A stretch of 64,000 nucleotides of DNA. Source: Streptomyces sp. AM 4-1-1. GTDB taxonomy: Bacteria > Actinomycetota > Actinomycetes > Streptomycetales > Streptomycetaceae. Where the stretch lies: the NCBI RefSeq assembly GCF_029167625.1, contig NZ_CP119145.1, positions 6,882,001 to 6,946,000 on the forward strand, in the 5' to 3' direction. Positions 26,772-35,792 of the stretch are shown one piece after another; within the stretch, counting starts at the first letter, position 1; the number at the start of each line of letters is the position of its first letter. The notes beneath the pieces were generated by a model that was not told where the DNA came from, did no database searches, and saw nothing but the letters and a program-made list of their open reading frames with translations. A program made the position numbers and the translations under genes.

Positions 26772-27776
26772 ATGACCGCACCACTGCTGGAGGTCGACGA
26801 CCTCCGCGTCGCCTTCGACACCGCGCGGGGGAGCGTGCTCGCCGTCGACGGCATCAGCTTCACCGTCCGGGCCGGCCACACCCTCGGCCTGGTCGGCGAG
26901 TCCGGATCGGGGAAGTCCGTCACCTCGCTGGCCCTCATGGGCCTGCACGAGAGTGCCAGGGTCAGCGGCTCGGTACGCCTCGACGGCCGGGAACTCACCA
27001 CCCTCGACGAGAAGCAGCTCAACACCGTCCGGGGCCGCAAGGTCGCCATGATCTTCCAGGACCCGCTCTCCAGCCTGCACCCCTTCTACACGGTCGGCGA
27101 GCAGATAGCCGAGCACTACCGGGTCCACTTCGGGGCCTCCCGCAAGGCGGCCCGCAAGCGCGCCCTCGACATGCTCGGCGAGGTCGGCATCCCCGAACCC
27201 GCCCGCCGGATCGACGAGTACCCCCACCAGTTCTCCGGCGGCATGCGCCAACGCGTCATGATCGCGATGGCGCTGGCCTGCGAACCCGATCTGCTCATCG
27301 CCGACGAACCCACCACCGCGCTCGACGTCACCGTCCAGGCCCAGATCCTCGACCTCATCGCCCGCATCCAGCAGGACCGCGGCCTCGGCGTCATCATGAT
27401 CACCCACGACCTCGGCGTGGTCGCCCGGGTCGCCCACGAGGTCCTGGTGATGTACGGCGGCCGGACCGCCGAACAGGCCCCCGTCGACCAGCTGTTCAGC
27501 GCCCCCGCGCACCCCTACACCCGCGGACTGCTCGACTCGCTGCCCCGCCTCGACGACACCGACGACGCACCGCTGCGCACCATTCCGGGCAGCCCGCCGT
27601 CCCTGATCACCCCGGCCCCGGGCTGCTCCTTCGCGCCACGCTGCGCCCGTACGGCCACCGCCACCGACGGCGACCGGACGCGCTGCCGCGACGAGCGCCC
27701 CGAGTTCGGCCCGGTCGTCCCCGGCCACCACGCCGCCTGCCATCTGCCGCTGGTCACGGAAGAAGCCCACTCATGA
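26772..27776 (+). CDS. Peptide ABC transporter ATPase (DppD/OppD type)
   Basis: 334-aa ATP-binding subunit. Walker A is GESGSGKS, the ABC signature FSGGMRQR, Walker [13 protein letters not shown], and the H-loop ITHDLG. The C-terminal cysteine-containing oligopeptide-family extension is present ([30 protein letters not shown]), which in relatives holds an iron-sulfur cluster. It starts 2 bp after the permease stop. Confidence 0.95.
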   Translation: MTAPLLEVDDLRVAFDTARGSVLAVDGISFTVRAGHTLGLVGESGSGKSVTSLALMGLHESARVSGSVRLDGRELTTLDEKQLNTVRGRKVAMIFQDPLSSLHPFYTVGEQIAEHYRVHFGASRKAARKRALDMLGEVGIPEPARRIDEYPHQFSGGMRQRVMIAMALACEPDLLIADEPTTALDVTVQAQILDLIARIQQDRGLGVIMITHDLGVVARVAHEVLVMYGGRTAEQAPVDQLFSAPAHPYTRGLLDSLPRLDDTDDAPLRTIPGSPPSLITPAPGCSFAPRCARTATATDGDRTRCRDERPEFGPVVPGHHAACHLPLVTEEAHS

Positions 27777-28765
27777 ACACTCCCGCGCCCGCGGACACCC
27801 TCCTCTCGGTACGCGACCTGGTGAAGACCTTTCCCGGCCGGCGGACCCGCACCGGCCGCCCGGGCTCCCCGGTGCGGGCCGTGGACGGCGTCGGCTTCGA
27901 CATCGCCGCGGGGGAGACCCTGGGTCTCGTCGGCGAATCGGGCTGCGGCAAGTCGACCACCGGCCGGATGATCGTCCGACTGCTGCAACCCACCAGCGGC
28001 AGCATCACCTACGAGGGCCACGACATCGGGGGACTCACCGCGAGACAGCTGCGCCCGCACCGCAGACACCTTCAGATGATCTTCCAGGACCCGCACTCCT
28101 CCCTCAACCCGCGGCAGACGGTGGCCCGGATCATCTCCGAACCGCTCCTCGTCCAGGGGACCGGCGTGGCGGACGCCCGCCGCCGGGCCGCCGAACTGAT
28201 GGAACTGGTCGGTCTCATCCCGGAACACCTCGACCGCTACCCGCACGAGTTCTCCGGCGGTCAGGCCCAGCGCATCGGCATCGCGCGTTCCCTCGCCACG
28301 TCCCCCCGGCTGATCGTCGCCGACGAACCGGTCTCCGCCCTGGACGTGTCCATCCAGGCCCAGGTGGTCAATCTGATGGAACGGCTCCAGCGCGAACTGG
28401 GGCTCACCTACGTCTTCATCGCCCACGACCTGGCGGTGGTCAAGCGCGTGTGCGACCGGGTCGCGGTGATGTACCTCGGCCGGATCGTCGAGATCGGCGA
28501 CAAGAAGGAGATCTACGGCAACCCCGCCCACCCGTACACCAGGGCGCTGCTCTCGGCGGTGCCGCTGCCCGACCCGGCGGCCGAACGCGCGCGGGAGCGG
28601 ATCGTGCTGCTCGGTGACCCGCCGAGCCCGGCCGACCCGCCGAGCGGCTGCACCTTCCACCCCCGATGCCCCAAGGCGCAGGACATCTGCCGCACCGAGG
28701 CACCGATCCTGGCGGTCGGCGCGTCCGGCGGCCGGCAGGTGGCCTGCCACTTCCCCGAGGCCTGA
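27773..28765 (+). CDS. Peptide ABC transporter ATPase (DppF/OppF type)
   Basis: 330-aa second ATP-binding subunit. Walker [10 protein letters not shown], signature [14 protein letters not shown], Walker [13 protein letters not shown], and a C-terminal cysteine extension ([21 protein letters not shown]). ATG 27773 overlaps the DppD-type stop by 4 bp. An Arg-rich insert ([11 protein letters not shown]) stands before Walker A. It ends the operon; the next gene is convergent only 28 bp away, and I see no hairpin in that gap. Confidence 0.95.
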   Translation: MNTPAPADTLLSVRDLVKTFPGRRTRTGRPGSPVRAVDGVGFDIAAGETLGLVGESGCGKSTTGRMIVRLLQPTSGSITYEGHDIGGLTARQLRPHRRHLQMIFQDPHSSLNPRQTVARIISEPLLVQGTGVADARRRAAELMELVGLIPEHLDRYPHEFSGGQAQRIGIARSLATSPRLIVADEPVSALDVSIQAQVVNLMERLQRELGLTYVFIAHDLAVVKRVCDRVAVMYLGRIVEIGDKKEIYGNPAHPYTRALLSAVPLPDPAAERARERIVLLGDPPSPADPPSGCTFHPRCPKAQDICRTEAPILAVGASGGRQVACHFPEA

Positions 28766-28793
28766 CATGTCCCGCCGCCGCTGTGCCCCGCGG

Positions 28794-29762
28794 TCAGTCC
28801 CAGTCCCACCGGATGCCGAACTGGCACGGTCCCAGGTCCTGGGCGACCGCGTGGACGGAGCCGGTGGAGTCGAGGTGCAGCAGACGTTCGTACGAGTCGA
28901 AGCCGACGGCCCGGAAGGTGTGGCAGGCGACGGGCAGGGCGGCGGGATCGAAGCGCACCTCCACCACGCAGTCACGTGTCGGCACCTGCATGTTGACGAT
29001 GGTGAACCCGGCGCTGGGGCGGGGCGGGGGATAGGCGAGGGTGTACTCGACGATGACCGTCTCGCCGCGCGCGAGCGGTCGGTCGAAGAGCAGTTCCGCG
29101 ATGAACAGGCCGTTGTGCGGTTCGGCCACCGTGGTCCCCACCCGGCAGGGCCGTACCGGTTCCAGGACCGGTACGGCGCACGCCTCGTCGGCCAGTTGCG
29201 CCACGATGGACCGGTCGGGTCCGTTGCACTCCGCCCGCAGGACCTGGCGTATCCACAGCAGCCGCTCACAGCCCTCGGCGTCCAGATCCAGCCGTTGATG
29301 GCGGCTGACGCAGGTCAGTTTGGTGCTCCACCTGGTGTCCACCGCGCCGAGGACTTCGTCGAGCTGGCCCGACCAGACGTCGGACATCGCCGGGCGGGAA
29401 GCGACCCCGCTCAGCCAGCGACCCCGTGGCCTCGGCGGCCCGAGCAGCGAACTCAGCGCGCCGGAGGGCAGACCGAGGACCGTTTCGAGGGTGTCCAGCG
29501 CCGCCAGGGAGTGGGCGCGTTCGGGACGGTACTTCCCCGACTGCCAGAAGCTCAGCGTCGCCGAGGACACCGGGGTGCCGGACCGGCGCAGCCGGTCCTC
29601 GATCCGGGAAAGGCTCAGGCCACGGGCCTCGATGGCGGCCCGCAGCGCCTCGGAGAACGGTCCGGTGCGCAGCAGCCGGCCGAGCGTGTCGTCCGGCGCT
29701 CCGGCGGGCGGGGGGTTCGGTCCCGCGGACCGGGGCACGGACGGCGAGGACAGGTCTTCCAT
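28794..29762 (-). CDS. XRE-like helix-turn-helix protein with large C-terminal domain
   Basis: 322 aa. After a Pro/Ser-rich leader, a helix-turn-helix region of the XRE/lambda type is visible (about 35-110: FSEALRAAIEARGLSLSRIEDRL then SSATLSFWQSGKYRPERAHSLAALDTLE). The rest (about 130-322) is a beta-rich domain (ETVIVEYTLAYPP, CVVEVRFDPAALPVACHTF) that I cannot name; it may sense a ligand or a protein. ATG 29762 has GGGAGGG about 7 nt upstream. It is divergent from an anti-sigma-type ATPase gene. Confidence 0.75.
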   Translation of the reverse strand: MEDLSSPSVPRSAGPNPPPAGAPDDTLGRLLRTGPFSEALRAAIEARGLSLSRIEDRLRRSGTPVSSATLSFWQSGKYRPERAHSLAALDTLETVLGLPSGALSSLLGPPRPRGRWLSGVASRPAMSDVWSGQLDEVLGAVDTRWSTKLTCVSRHQRLDLDAEGCERLLWIRQVLRAECNGPDRSIVAQLADEACAVPVLEPVRPCRVGTTVAEPHNGLFIAELLFDRPLARGETVIVEYTLAYPPPRPSAGFTIVNMQVPTRDCVVEVRFDPAALPVACHTFRAVGFDSYERLLHLDSTGSVHAVAQDLGPCQFGIRWDWD

Positions 29763-30180
29763 GAGCGAGCCGACCCTCCCGGTAGCATGAAATCGCCAGG
29801 GACGCGTCATTCTCACATGTTCGCGGCACAAGGACGCGCGCGGCGGCGCACGTCGGCACACTTCGGCGAGCGGCCGTCGAGCGGCGGGTCCCGCCCCGCG
29901 CCCGCGACCGACGGCGCACGGACCCGGGCGCCGGCCCGGGTACGGGCACGGGTCCGGCCACGGGCCCGCCCCCGGACCGGCCCGTGCGGGACCGCCCGCG
30001 CATATCCGTAAGTCTTAACGGCTTCGGGTGCCTTGCCGCACCCATGGCCCGTCTCGGAGGATTCTGACGTCGGCCCGGGACGTCTTCGGACCACTCCGGG
30101 CGCGGCCTCCGAAGCTCCGGCAAGCCGATGACGTACTCGCACCCCTCCGGGTCCTCCCGCCCGGCGCACGAGGAGCAGAA
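29763..30180. other. Divergent intergenic region, 418 bp
   Basis: No gene seen. It must carry promoters for the XRE-like gene (minus) and the ATPase gene (plus). Most of it is G/C simple sequence with repeated CGGGC and GGCCC words (29890-29990); an AT-richer island at 30000-30020 is the likeliest promoter zone for the plus-strand gene. No confident -35/-10 pair was found. Confidence 0.45.
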
Positions 30181-30651
30181 GTGACCCTGACCAGCCCTTC
30201 CGTCAGACCGGACCACACCGGCAGCGACACCGCCGTACGGTTCCCCGTCCTGCCCACGCCCTCCGCCGTCCGGTCGGCCCGTGGGCGTGTCCTCTCCCAG
30301 CTCCGCGCCTGGGGCCTCGGCGCGCACGAGGAGTTCGCGTACGACGTCCTGGTGACCCTCTCGGAACTGCTGACGAACGCCGTCGTGCACGGGAGGGGAT
30401 CGCTGACGGTCGGACTCGATCTCGACTTCGACCGTCTGATCGTCGAGGTCTTCGACCAGAACGACGACGAGCCGCGGGCCGGTGGCGCCGGTCCGGACGG
30501 CGAGAGCGGCCGGGGCCTCTCGGTCATCGGTTCCCTCGCCCTCGCGCAGGGCTGCGAGCGTCTTTCGCGCGGCAAGCGCTGCTGGGCGGTCCTGGACGTA
30601 CCGAGGTACGCCGGCGCGGTCCCGCTGCACGCCCACAGCGACGTGGTGTGA
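30181..30651 (+). CDS. Anti-sigma-factor-type ATPase (RsbW-like HATPase)
   Basis: 156-aa GHKL ATPase of the short regulatory type common in Streptomyces. The N box is LSELLTNAVVHG, the G1 region VEVFDQNDDEP and the G2 region GRGLSVIGSLA. Such proteins act as serine kinases of STAS antagonists and/or bind sigma factors. GTG 30181 is chosen because GAGGAG lies just upstream. It stands alone, divergent from an XRE-like gene; neither a sigma factor nor an antagonist is adjacent, so the target is unknown. Confidence 0.88.
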   Translation: MTLTSPSVRPDHTGSDTAVRFPVLPTPSAVRSARGRVLSQLRAWGLGAHEEFAYDVLVTLSELLTNAVVHGRGSLTVGLDLDFDRLIVEVFDQNDDEPRAGGAGPDGESGRGLSVIGSLALAQGCERLSRGKRCWAVLDVPRYAGAVPLHAHSDVV

Positions 30652-30708
30652 TCCGCGCGGAGCGGTGAGACCCGCCGGGCACGGACGCCGCCCCGGGGCC
30701 CGCCCGCC

Positions 30709-30725
30709 CCGGCCGGAGAGGCCGG
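30709..30725. terminator. Short hairpin between convergent genes
   Basis: CCGGCC (30709-30714) pairs with GGCCGG (30720-30725) around GGAGA. It sits between the ATPase gene and the convergent gene ending at 30732. Confidence 0.4.
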
Positions 30726-30731
30726 CTCACC

Positions 30732-31325
30732 TCACACGGACGTGCCGGGGCCGATCCCGTCGAAGCGGATCACCGGGCCGTCCGAACCGGTGGCCCGGAC
30801 CCGAAGGCTCTCGCCGGGCAGGGCCACGAGGAGGGTCAGAAGGTACGGTGCCGGTCTGCGCGTGGTGTGCCGCGTTCCCGGCCCGAGCCGCTCCACCTCC
30901 ACGGACCGGACCCGCGCAGCGGTGAGGATCTGCGCGAAACGCACGGACTCGTATCCGTCGTCGTACGCGCGACGCCCGGTGCACAGGAGGGTTTCGGCGT
31001 CCGAGACGAGCATCAGCGGTTCGCCCCGGAGCACGTCGGCGAGCTCGTCCATGTCGTCCGGGTCGGCCCCGGTCAAGCCGCCGCTGAGGTGTTCGGGCTC
31101 CGCCCAGACACCGTCCGCTTCGCGCACGGACCAGTAGAGCTCCTCGGCCGCCGCACCGTCACGCCTGCGGTGGACCAGCAGGACGAACCCCAGATTCCCG
31201 TGCACCGACATGTCGTGGGCGAGAAGCGTGGTGGAAGGCCGTCCGCGTTCATCCTTCCCGGCGTCCGTGAGCGGCGGCCGGCCACGGAGGACGTCGTGCG
31301 CGGCCTGCTTCAGCGAAAACGGCAT
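30732..31325 (-). CDS. Hypothetical protein, 197 aa
   Basis: Soluble protein with no signal peptide or membrane helix. The N-terminus is MPFSLKQAAHDVLRG; the middle (GNLGFVLLVHRRRDGAAAEELYWSVREADGVWAEPEHLSGG) and end (PAPYLLTLLVALPGESLRVRATGSDG) look like beta strands. Codon use is typical of neighbours and it is flanked by hairpin and promoter regions, which supports a real gene. ATG 31325 has only a weak purine run upstream. I do not recognise a family and cannot assign a role. Confidence 0.65.
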   Translation of the reverse strand: MPFSLKQAAHDVLRGRPPLTDAGKDERGRPSTTLLAHDMSVHGNLGFVLLVHRRRDGAAAEELYWSVREADGVWAEPEHLSGGLTGADPDDMDELADVLRGEPLMLVSDAETLLCTGRRAYDDGYESVRFAQILTAARVRSVEVERLGPGTRHTTRRPAPYLLTLLVALPGESLRVRATGSDGPVIRFDGIGPGTSV

Positions 31326-31448
31326 CAGGGCTTCTTCCGACGGCGATGAGCACGGCCGGTCCGAGCACGGATACTCAGGCGTCCGGGCAACGCGTGCATC
31401 GCATAATCGTCTCATCGTCCCCGTGTTCCCTGTGAACGGAGTGCCTTC

Positions 31449-32087
31449 GTGAGACGCCCGTCCTTGCCCCTGGCCGTCGCCGCCGGACTGCTGGTGCTGA
31501 CCGGATGCGCCACCGTCGTCACTGGTACCGCGTCCGGCGCCACACCCCCGGCGTCGGCCACCGGCGCCGGGCCGTCGTCCACGGCACCGGGGCACGAGGA
31601 CGATCCGGTGAAGGCCGCCCGGGCCACCCACGACCGGCTGTTCCCCGACGTGGCGGCCCACTGCACGGGGGTGACCCCGCGACCCACGGACGAGCGCACC
31701 CCCACACGGCGGGCCGACCCGGTCGACCCCGCCGCGTCACGGTACGCGGAGAACCACATGTACCGGCAGAAACGGCCGCTCGACACCGAGCAGCGGTGCC
31801 GGGGACAGGCGCACGCCGACCGGATCGCCAAGGTCCTGAAGAAGCCCGGAGCACCCGGTACCTGGACCGAACAGGGGCTGCGGACCGCGCTGGCGGAGCT
31901 GGGGTATCCGGAGGACGCCATCCGGATGCAGGAGCAGGGGAGCGGGCAGCGCAGCGGCCCGGCCTTCTCCCTGTTCATCCCCGGCACGGGCCCGTGCGTC
32001 ACCGGCAGGACCGGCCCGCCGCCCGACATCGAGACGCACGGCCCGTACCTGGAGGGCGGATGCGTCGAGCCCCGGGGCGGGCACTGA
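31449..32087 (+). CDS. Hypothetical lipoprotein
   Basis: 212 aa. A lipobox (VLTGC, Cys20) follows a short basic leader, so it is anchored outside the membrane. A Thr/Ser/Pro/Ala linker (about 22-50) precedes a conserved-looking domain with four cysteines (AHCTG, QRCRG, GPCVTG, GGCVEP). GTG 31449 has GGAG about 8 nt upstream. It lies before the osmoprotectant transporter genes but is separated from them by 122 bp; no functional link is evident. Confidence 0.75.
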   Translation: MRRPSLPLAVAAGLLVLTGCATVVTGTASGATPPASATGAGPSSTAPGHEDDPVKAARATHDRLFPDVAAHCTGVTPRPTDERTPTRRADPVDPAASRYAENHMYRQKRPLDTEQRCRGQAHADRIAKVLKKPGAPGTWTEQGLRTALAELGYPEDAIRMQEQGSGQRSGPAFSLFIPGTGPCVTGRTGPPPDIETHGPYLEGGCVEPRGGH

Positions 32088-32209
32088 ACCAGGAGGGGCC
32101 CACACCCTCTGCGGCGACGCCGGTCCCCGGCAGCCCGCGCCCGTCCCGGCCCTTCCCGAACAGGCGAACATGACGGGCGGCCACCGCCGTCCCACGCTCC
32201 AATGGACGG

Positions 32210-32887
32210 GTGACCGCGCCCCCGGACGACTGCCTCGCGCGCAATGAATGGATCTGCGGCGCCTACCTCTCCAGCCGGCGCGGCATCCTCTGGGACGCCA
32301 CCCTCCAGCACCTCCAACTGACCGCGCTCTCCGTGGCCTTCGGACTGCTCCTCGCTCTTCCGCTCGCCCTCGCCGCCCGCCGCCGGCGCTGGGCGGCCGG
32401 ACCGGTCCTCGCACTGACGACCGTCATCTACACCATCCCGTCGCTCGCGATGTTCTCACTGCTGCTGCCGGTGTACGGGCTATCCGCCTCACTCGTCGTC
32501 ACGGGACTCGTCCTCTACTCGCTGACCCTGCTCGTACGGAACATCCTCGCCGGACTGCGCGCCGTGCCCGAGGAGACCAGGCAGGCCGCACGCGGCATGG
32601 GATACGGCCCCCTGCGGCTGCTCCTCACCGTGGAACTCCCGCTCGCCCTGCCCGCCGCCATGGCCGGACTGCGCATCGCGACCGTCTCCGTGGTCTCCCT
32701 CGTGACGGTCGGCGCCATCGTCGGATACGGCGGCCTCGGCAACCTCATCTACTCCGGTATGAACACCTACTTCAAGGCCCAGGTCCTCACCGCGTCCGTC
32801 CTCTGCGTCGTCGTCGCCGTCGTCGCCGACCTGCTGCTCCTCGGCGCCCAACGGCTGCTGACCCCCTGGACCAGGGCGCGCGCGTGA
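32210..32887 (+). CDS. Osmoprotectant (glycine betaine/choline) ABC permease 1
   Basis: 225-aa inner-membrane subunit of the OpuC/ProW type. Helices include LSVAFGLLLALPLALAA and ALTTVIYTIPSLAMFSLLLP; the EAA loop is PEETRQAARGMGYGPLRLLL. The YTIPSLAM motif is typical of OpuCB/OpuCD permeases. It is the first of three overlapping genes (two permeases and a binding protein). GTG 32210 has only a weak ribosome site. Confidence 0.92.
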   Translation: MTAPPDDCLARNEWICGAYLSSRRGILWDATLQHLQLTALSVAFGLLLALPLALAARRRRWAAGPVLALTTVIYTIPSLAMFSLLLPVYGLSASLVVTGLVLYSLTLLVRNILAGLRAVPEETRQAARGMGYGPLRLLLTVELPLALPAAMAGLRIATVSVVSLVTVGAIVGYGGLGNLIYSGMNTYFKAQVLTASVLCVVVAVVADLLLLGAQRLLTPWTRARA

Positions 32888-33561
32888 ACACCCTCTCCGA
32901 AGCCTGGTCCTGGCTCATCCGCCCGGCCCACTGGTCCGGCGCCGACGGCATCGGCCACCGGCTCGTCGAGCACCTGTACCTCACCATCGTGTGCCTGCTC
33001 ATCAGCTCGGTGATCGCCCTGCCCGTCGCCCTGCTCCTCGGCCACATCGGCAAGGGCGGCGCGCTCGCCGTCAACATCTCCAACATCGGCCGGGCCGTCC
33101 CCACCTTCGCGGTCCTGGTCCTGCTGCTCCTCACCCCGATCGGCTCGTACGGACAGTGGTCCACGGTGATCGCGCTGGTGCTCTTCGCCGTACCGCCGCT
33201 GCTCACCAACGCCTATGTGGGCATGCGCGAGGTCGACCGCGATGTCGTACGCGCGGCCCGGGGCATGGGCATGACCGGCCGGCAACTGCTGCTGAGAGTC
33301 GAACTCCCGCTCGCCACCCCGCTGATCCTCACCGGGGTACGGATCGCCGCCGTACAACTCGTCGCCACCGCCACTCTCGCGGCGCTGGCCGGAGGCGGCG
33401 GACTGGGCCGCATCATCACCGCGGGATTCAACCTCGCCGCCACCCCGCAGGTACTCGCCGGAGCCGTCCTCGTCGCGGTCCTCGCCCTCCTCGTCGAAGG
33501 ACTCTTCGAAGCCGTACAACGACTCGCCCCCGACCCCGCCCGTGACGAGGAGTCCGGATGA
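32884..33561 (+). CDS. Osmoprotectant ABC permease 2
   Basis: 225-aa second OpuC-type permease, 4-bp overlap with the first. The EAA loop is DRDVVRAARGMGMTGRQLLLRVELP, and ISNIGRAVPTFAVLVLLL corresponds to the conserved motif of the family. About six membrane helices. With permease 1 it forms the membrane channel for the binding protein encoded next. Confidence 0.92.
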   Translation: MNTLSEAWSWLIRPAHWSGADGIGHRLVEHLYLTIVCLLISSVIALPVALLLGHIGKGGALAVNISNIGRAVPTFAVLVLLLLTPIGSYGQWSTVIALVLFAVPPLLTNAYVGMREVDRDVVRAARGMGMTGRQLLLRVELPLATPLILTGVRIAAVQLVATATLAALAGGGGLGRIITAGFNLAATPQVLAGAVLVAVLALLVEGLFEAVQRLAPDPARDEESG

Positions 33562-34499
33562 GGGTGCCGCGTACGCCCTGCGCGGTCCTGCTGCTGGCCG
33601 CCACCGCCGCCTGCGCCACCGGACCGAGCCTGGAGAGCCGGGGGGACGTCACCGCCCCGCCGGGCGACAGCAAGCACCTCACCATCGGCTCCGCGGGCTT
33701 CACCGAAAGCGATCTCCTCGCCCGGATGTACGCCCTGCTGCTCGACCGGGCCGGCTACTCGACGAAGATCCTCACCGTCACCAACCGGGAGATCTACGAA
33801 CCGGCGCTGGAGAGCGGCCGGATCGACGTCGTACCGGAGTACGCGGCGACCTTCGCCGACTGGCTGAACTCCAAGGCCCGCGGTCCGGACGCCGACCCGG
33901 TCGGCTCACCCGACCTCACCGTCACCCTGAAGGCCCTGCGCGCCCTCGCCGCGCCACGCGGCCTCCTCGTACTCGCCCCCGGCCGCGCCGTCGACCGCAA
34001 CGCCTTCGCGGTCACCGCGCGGTACGCCGCGAAGCACCGGCTGAGGACACTCGGCGACCTCGGCCGGGCCCGGCTGCCCGTCCGGCTCGCAGCGGGCGAC
34101 GAATGCGTGCGGCGCCCCTACTGCGCACCCGGCCTGAAGAAGGTCTACGGCATCGACATCACCGCCGTGGACCCCAAGGGCGTCGGCACCACCCAGGCCA
34201 AACAGGCCGTTCAGAACGGCCAGGACCAGATGGTGCTGACCACCACCACGGACGCGACCCTCGACGACTTCTGCCTCGTCCTGCTCGCCGACGACAGACA
34301 TCTGCAGAACGCCGACCACCTGGTGCCCGTCGTCAACCGCTCCCGAGCCGGCGGCGAAGGAGTACGCACCGCGCTGGACAAGCTCAACGCCGTGCTCACC
34401 ACCGCGGAACTCGCCCACCTGAACGAGCAGGTGGACAGCTGGCGCAGACTCCCCGAGGACGTCGCACGCGCCTACCTCACCTCCAAGAACCTCCTCTGA
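33558..34499 (+). CDS. Osmoprotectant-binding lipoprotein (ProX/OpuCC type)
   Basis: 313-aa extracytoplasmic receptor of the OpuAC family. The lipobox is TAAC (Cys19). Conserved blocks are LTIGSAGFTESDLLARMYALLL and the YEPALESGRIDVVPEYAAT region that forms part of the ligand site in OpuCC proteins. ATG 33558 overlaps the permease stop by 4 bp. The expected ligand is a quaternary ammonium compound such as glycine betaine, carnitine or choline, without proof from sequence alone. Confidence 0.92.
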   Translation: MRVPRTPCAVLLLAATAACATGPSLESRGDVTAPPGDSKHLTIGSAGFTESDLLARMYALLLDRAGYSTKILTVTNREIYEPALESGRIDVVPEYAATFADWLNSKARGPDADPVGSPDLTVTLKALRALAAPRGLLVLAPGRAVDRNAFAVTARYAAKHRLRTLGDLGRARLPVRLAAGDECVRRPYCAPGLKKVYGIDITAVDPKGVGTTQAKQAVQNGQDQMVLTTTTDATLDDFCLVLLADDRHLQNADHLVPVVNRSRAGGEGVRTALDKLNAVLTTAELAHLNEQVDSWRRLPEDVARAYLTSKNLL

Positions 34500-34524
34500 G
34501 CCGGCCCGGTCCGTACGAGTCGCG

Positions 34525-35688
34525 TCACGCGTCCGCCACCGAGTCGAACCGCACCTCGTCGCGCCCCACCCCCCGCGCCTCGGCGTCCACCGACCTGCGC
34601 AGCGCCTCATGGAGCTTGGCCGGGGTCAGCACCCCCAGGAACCGCGCCCCGTCCAGCACCGCCACCCACCCGGCGTCGTGCTGCAGCATCACGCTGAACG
34701 CCCGCTTCAGCGGCGCCCCGACCGGAACCCAGGCGTCCATCCTGCGGGCCAGTTCGCCCACCGTGCCCTGCTCCCCGGCGATCCGGAGCGCGTCCGCCGA
34801 CACCCAGCCGTGCAGATCACCCGCACCGCTGAGCACCACGGCCCAGCGGGCGTTCCCGGCACGCAGCCGCGCCGCCGCCACCGGCACCGGCTCCTCCAGC
34901 CACGCGATCGGCGGCTCCTCCAGGTCGTCCGGCTCGATCGCGGTGACCGACAGCCGCTTCAGTCCCCGGTCCGACCCCACGAACCGTGCCACGTACGGCG
35001 TCGCCGGGGTGCCGAGCACGGCCGCCGGACTGTCGAACTGCTCGATGCGCCCCTCCCCGTACACCGCGATCCGGTCACCCATCCGCACCGCCTCCTCGAT
35101 GTCGTGCGTGACCAGCAGGACCGTCTTCCTGACCGTCGCCTGAAGACTCAGGAACTCGTTCCGCAGCCGCTCGCGCACCACCGGGTCGACCGCGCCGAAC
35201 GGCTCGTCCATCAGCAGCACCGGCGGATCGGCGGCCAGCGCCCGCGCCACCCCCACCCGCTGACGCTGACCACCGGAGAGCTGCGCCGGATAGCGATGGC
35301 CGTACGTCGCCGGGTCGAGCCCCACCAGATCGAGCAGTTCGGCGGCGCGCGCCCGGGCCCTGGCCCGTTTCCAACCCATCAGCGCGGGGACCGTCGCCGT
35401 GTTGTCCAGGACGGTTCGGTGCGGAAAGAGGCCGACCTGCTGGATGACGTAGCCGATCCGGCGGCGCAGCTTCACCGGGTCCAGGCCCGCGATGTCCTCA
35501 CCGTCCAGCAGAATCCGGCCGGACGTCGGCTCGATCAGCCGGTTCACCATCATCATCGTGGTCGTCTTGCCGCAGCCGGACGGCCCGACCAGAGTGACGA
35601 GTTCACCCTCCGCGACCTCGAAGGACAGCCCGTCCACCGCGCGCGTACCGTCCGGGTAGACCTTGCCGACCTGTTCGAACCGGATCAT
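34525..35688 (-). CDS. Osmoprotectant ABC ATPase with CBS domains (OpuCA/ProV type)
   Basis: 387-aa ATP-binding subunit. Walker A GPSGCGKTT, signature LSGGQRQRVGVARA, Walker B VLLMDEPFGAVD. The C-terminus (about 255-380) holds CBS repeats (VGELARRMDAWVPVGAPLKRAF, WVAVLDGARFLGVLT), which in OpuA sense ionic strength or cyclic nucleotides. It is on the opposite strand, convergent to its likely permease/receptor genes with only 25 bp between stops, instead of leading the operon as usual. ATG 35688 has no clear ribosome site. Confidence 0.93.
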   Translation of the reverse strand: MIRFEQVGKVYPDGTRAVDGLSFEVAEGELVTLVGPSGCGKTTTMMMVNRLIEPTSGRILLDGEDIAGLDPVKLRRRIGYVIQQVGLFPHRTVLDNTATVPALMGWKRARARARAAELLDLVGLDPATYGHRYPAQLSGGQRQRVGVARALAADPPVLLMDEPFGAVDPVVRERLRNEFLSLQATVRKTVLLVTHDIEEAVRMGDRIAVYGEGRIEQFDSPAAVLGTPATPYVARFVGSDRGLKRLSVTAIEPDDLEEPPIAWLEEPVPVAAARLRAGNARWAVVLSGAGDLHGWVSADALRIAGEQGTVGELARRMDAWVPVGAPLKRAFSVMLQHDAGWVAVLDGARFLGVLTPAKLHEALRRSVDAEARGVGRDEVRFDSVADA

Positions 35689-35792
35689 GACTGCACGCTA
35701 GGAGCCCGCGGAGCGCGGCGCACACGGGCCGGGACCGTACGAGTCACAGCCGTGTGCTGAACTGTCCGCAGACCCCGATCCAGGAGCCCTCA

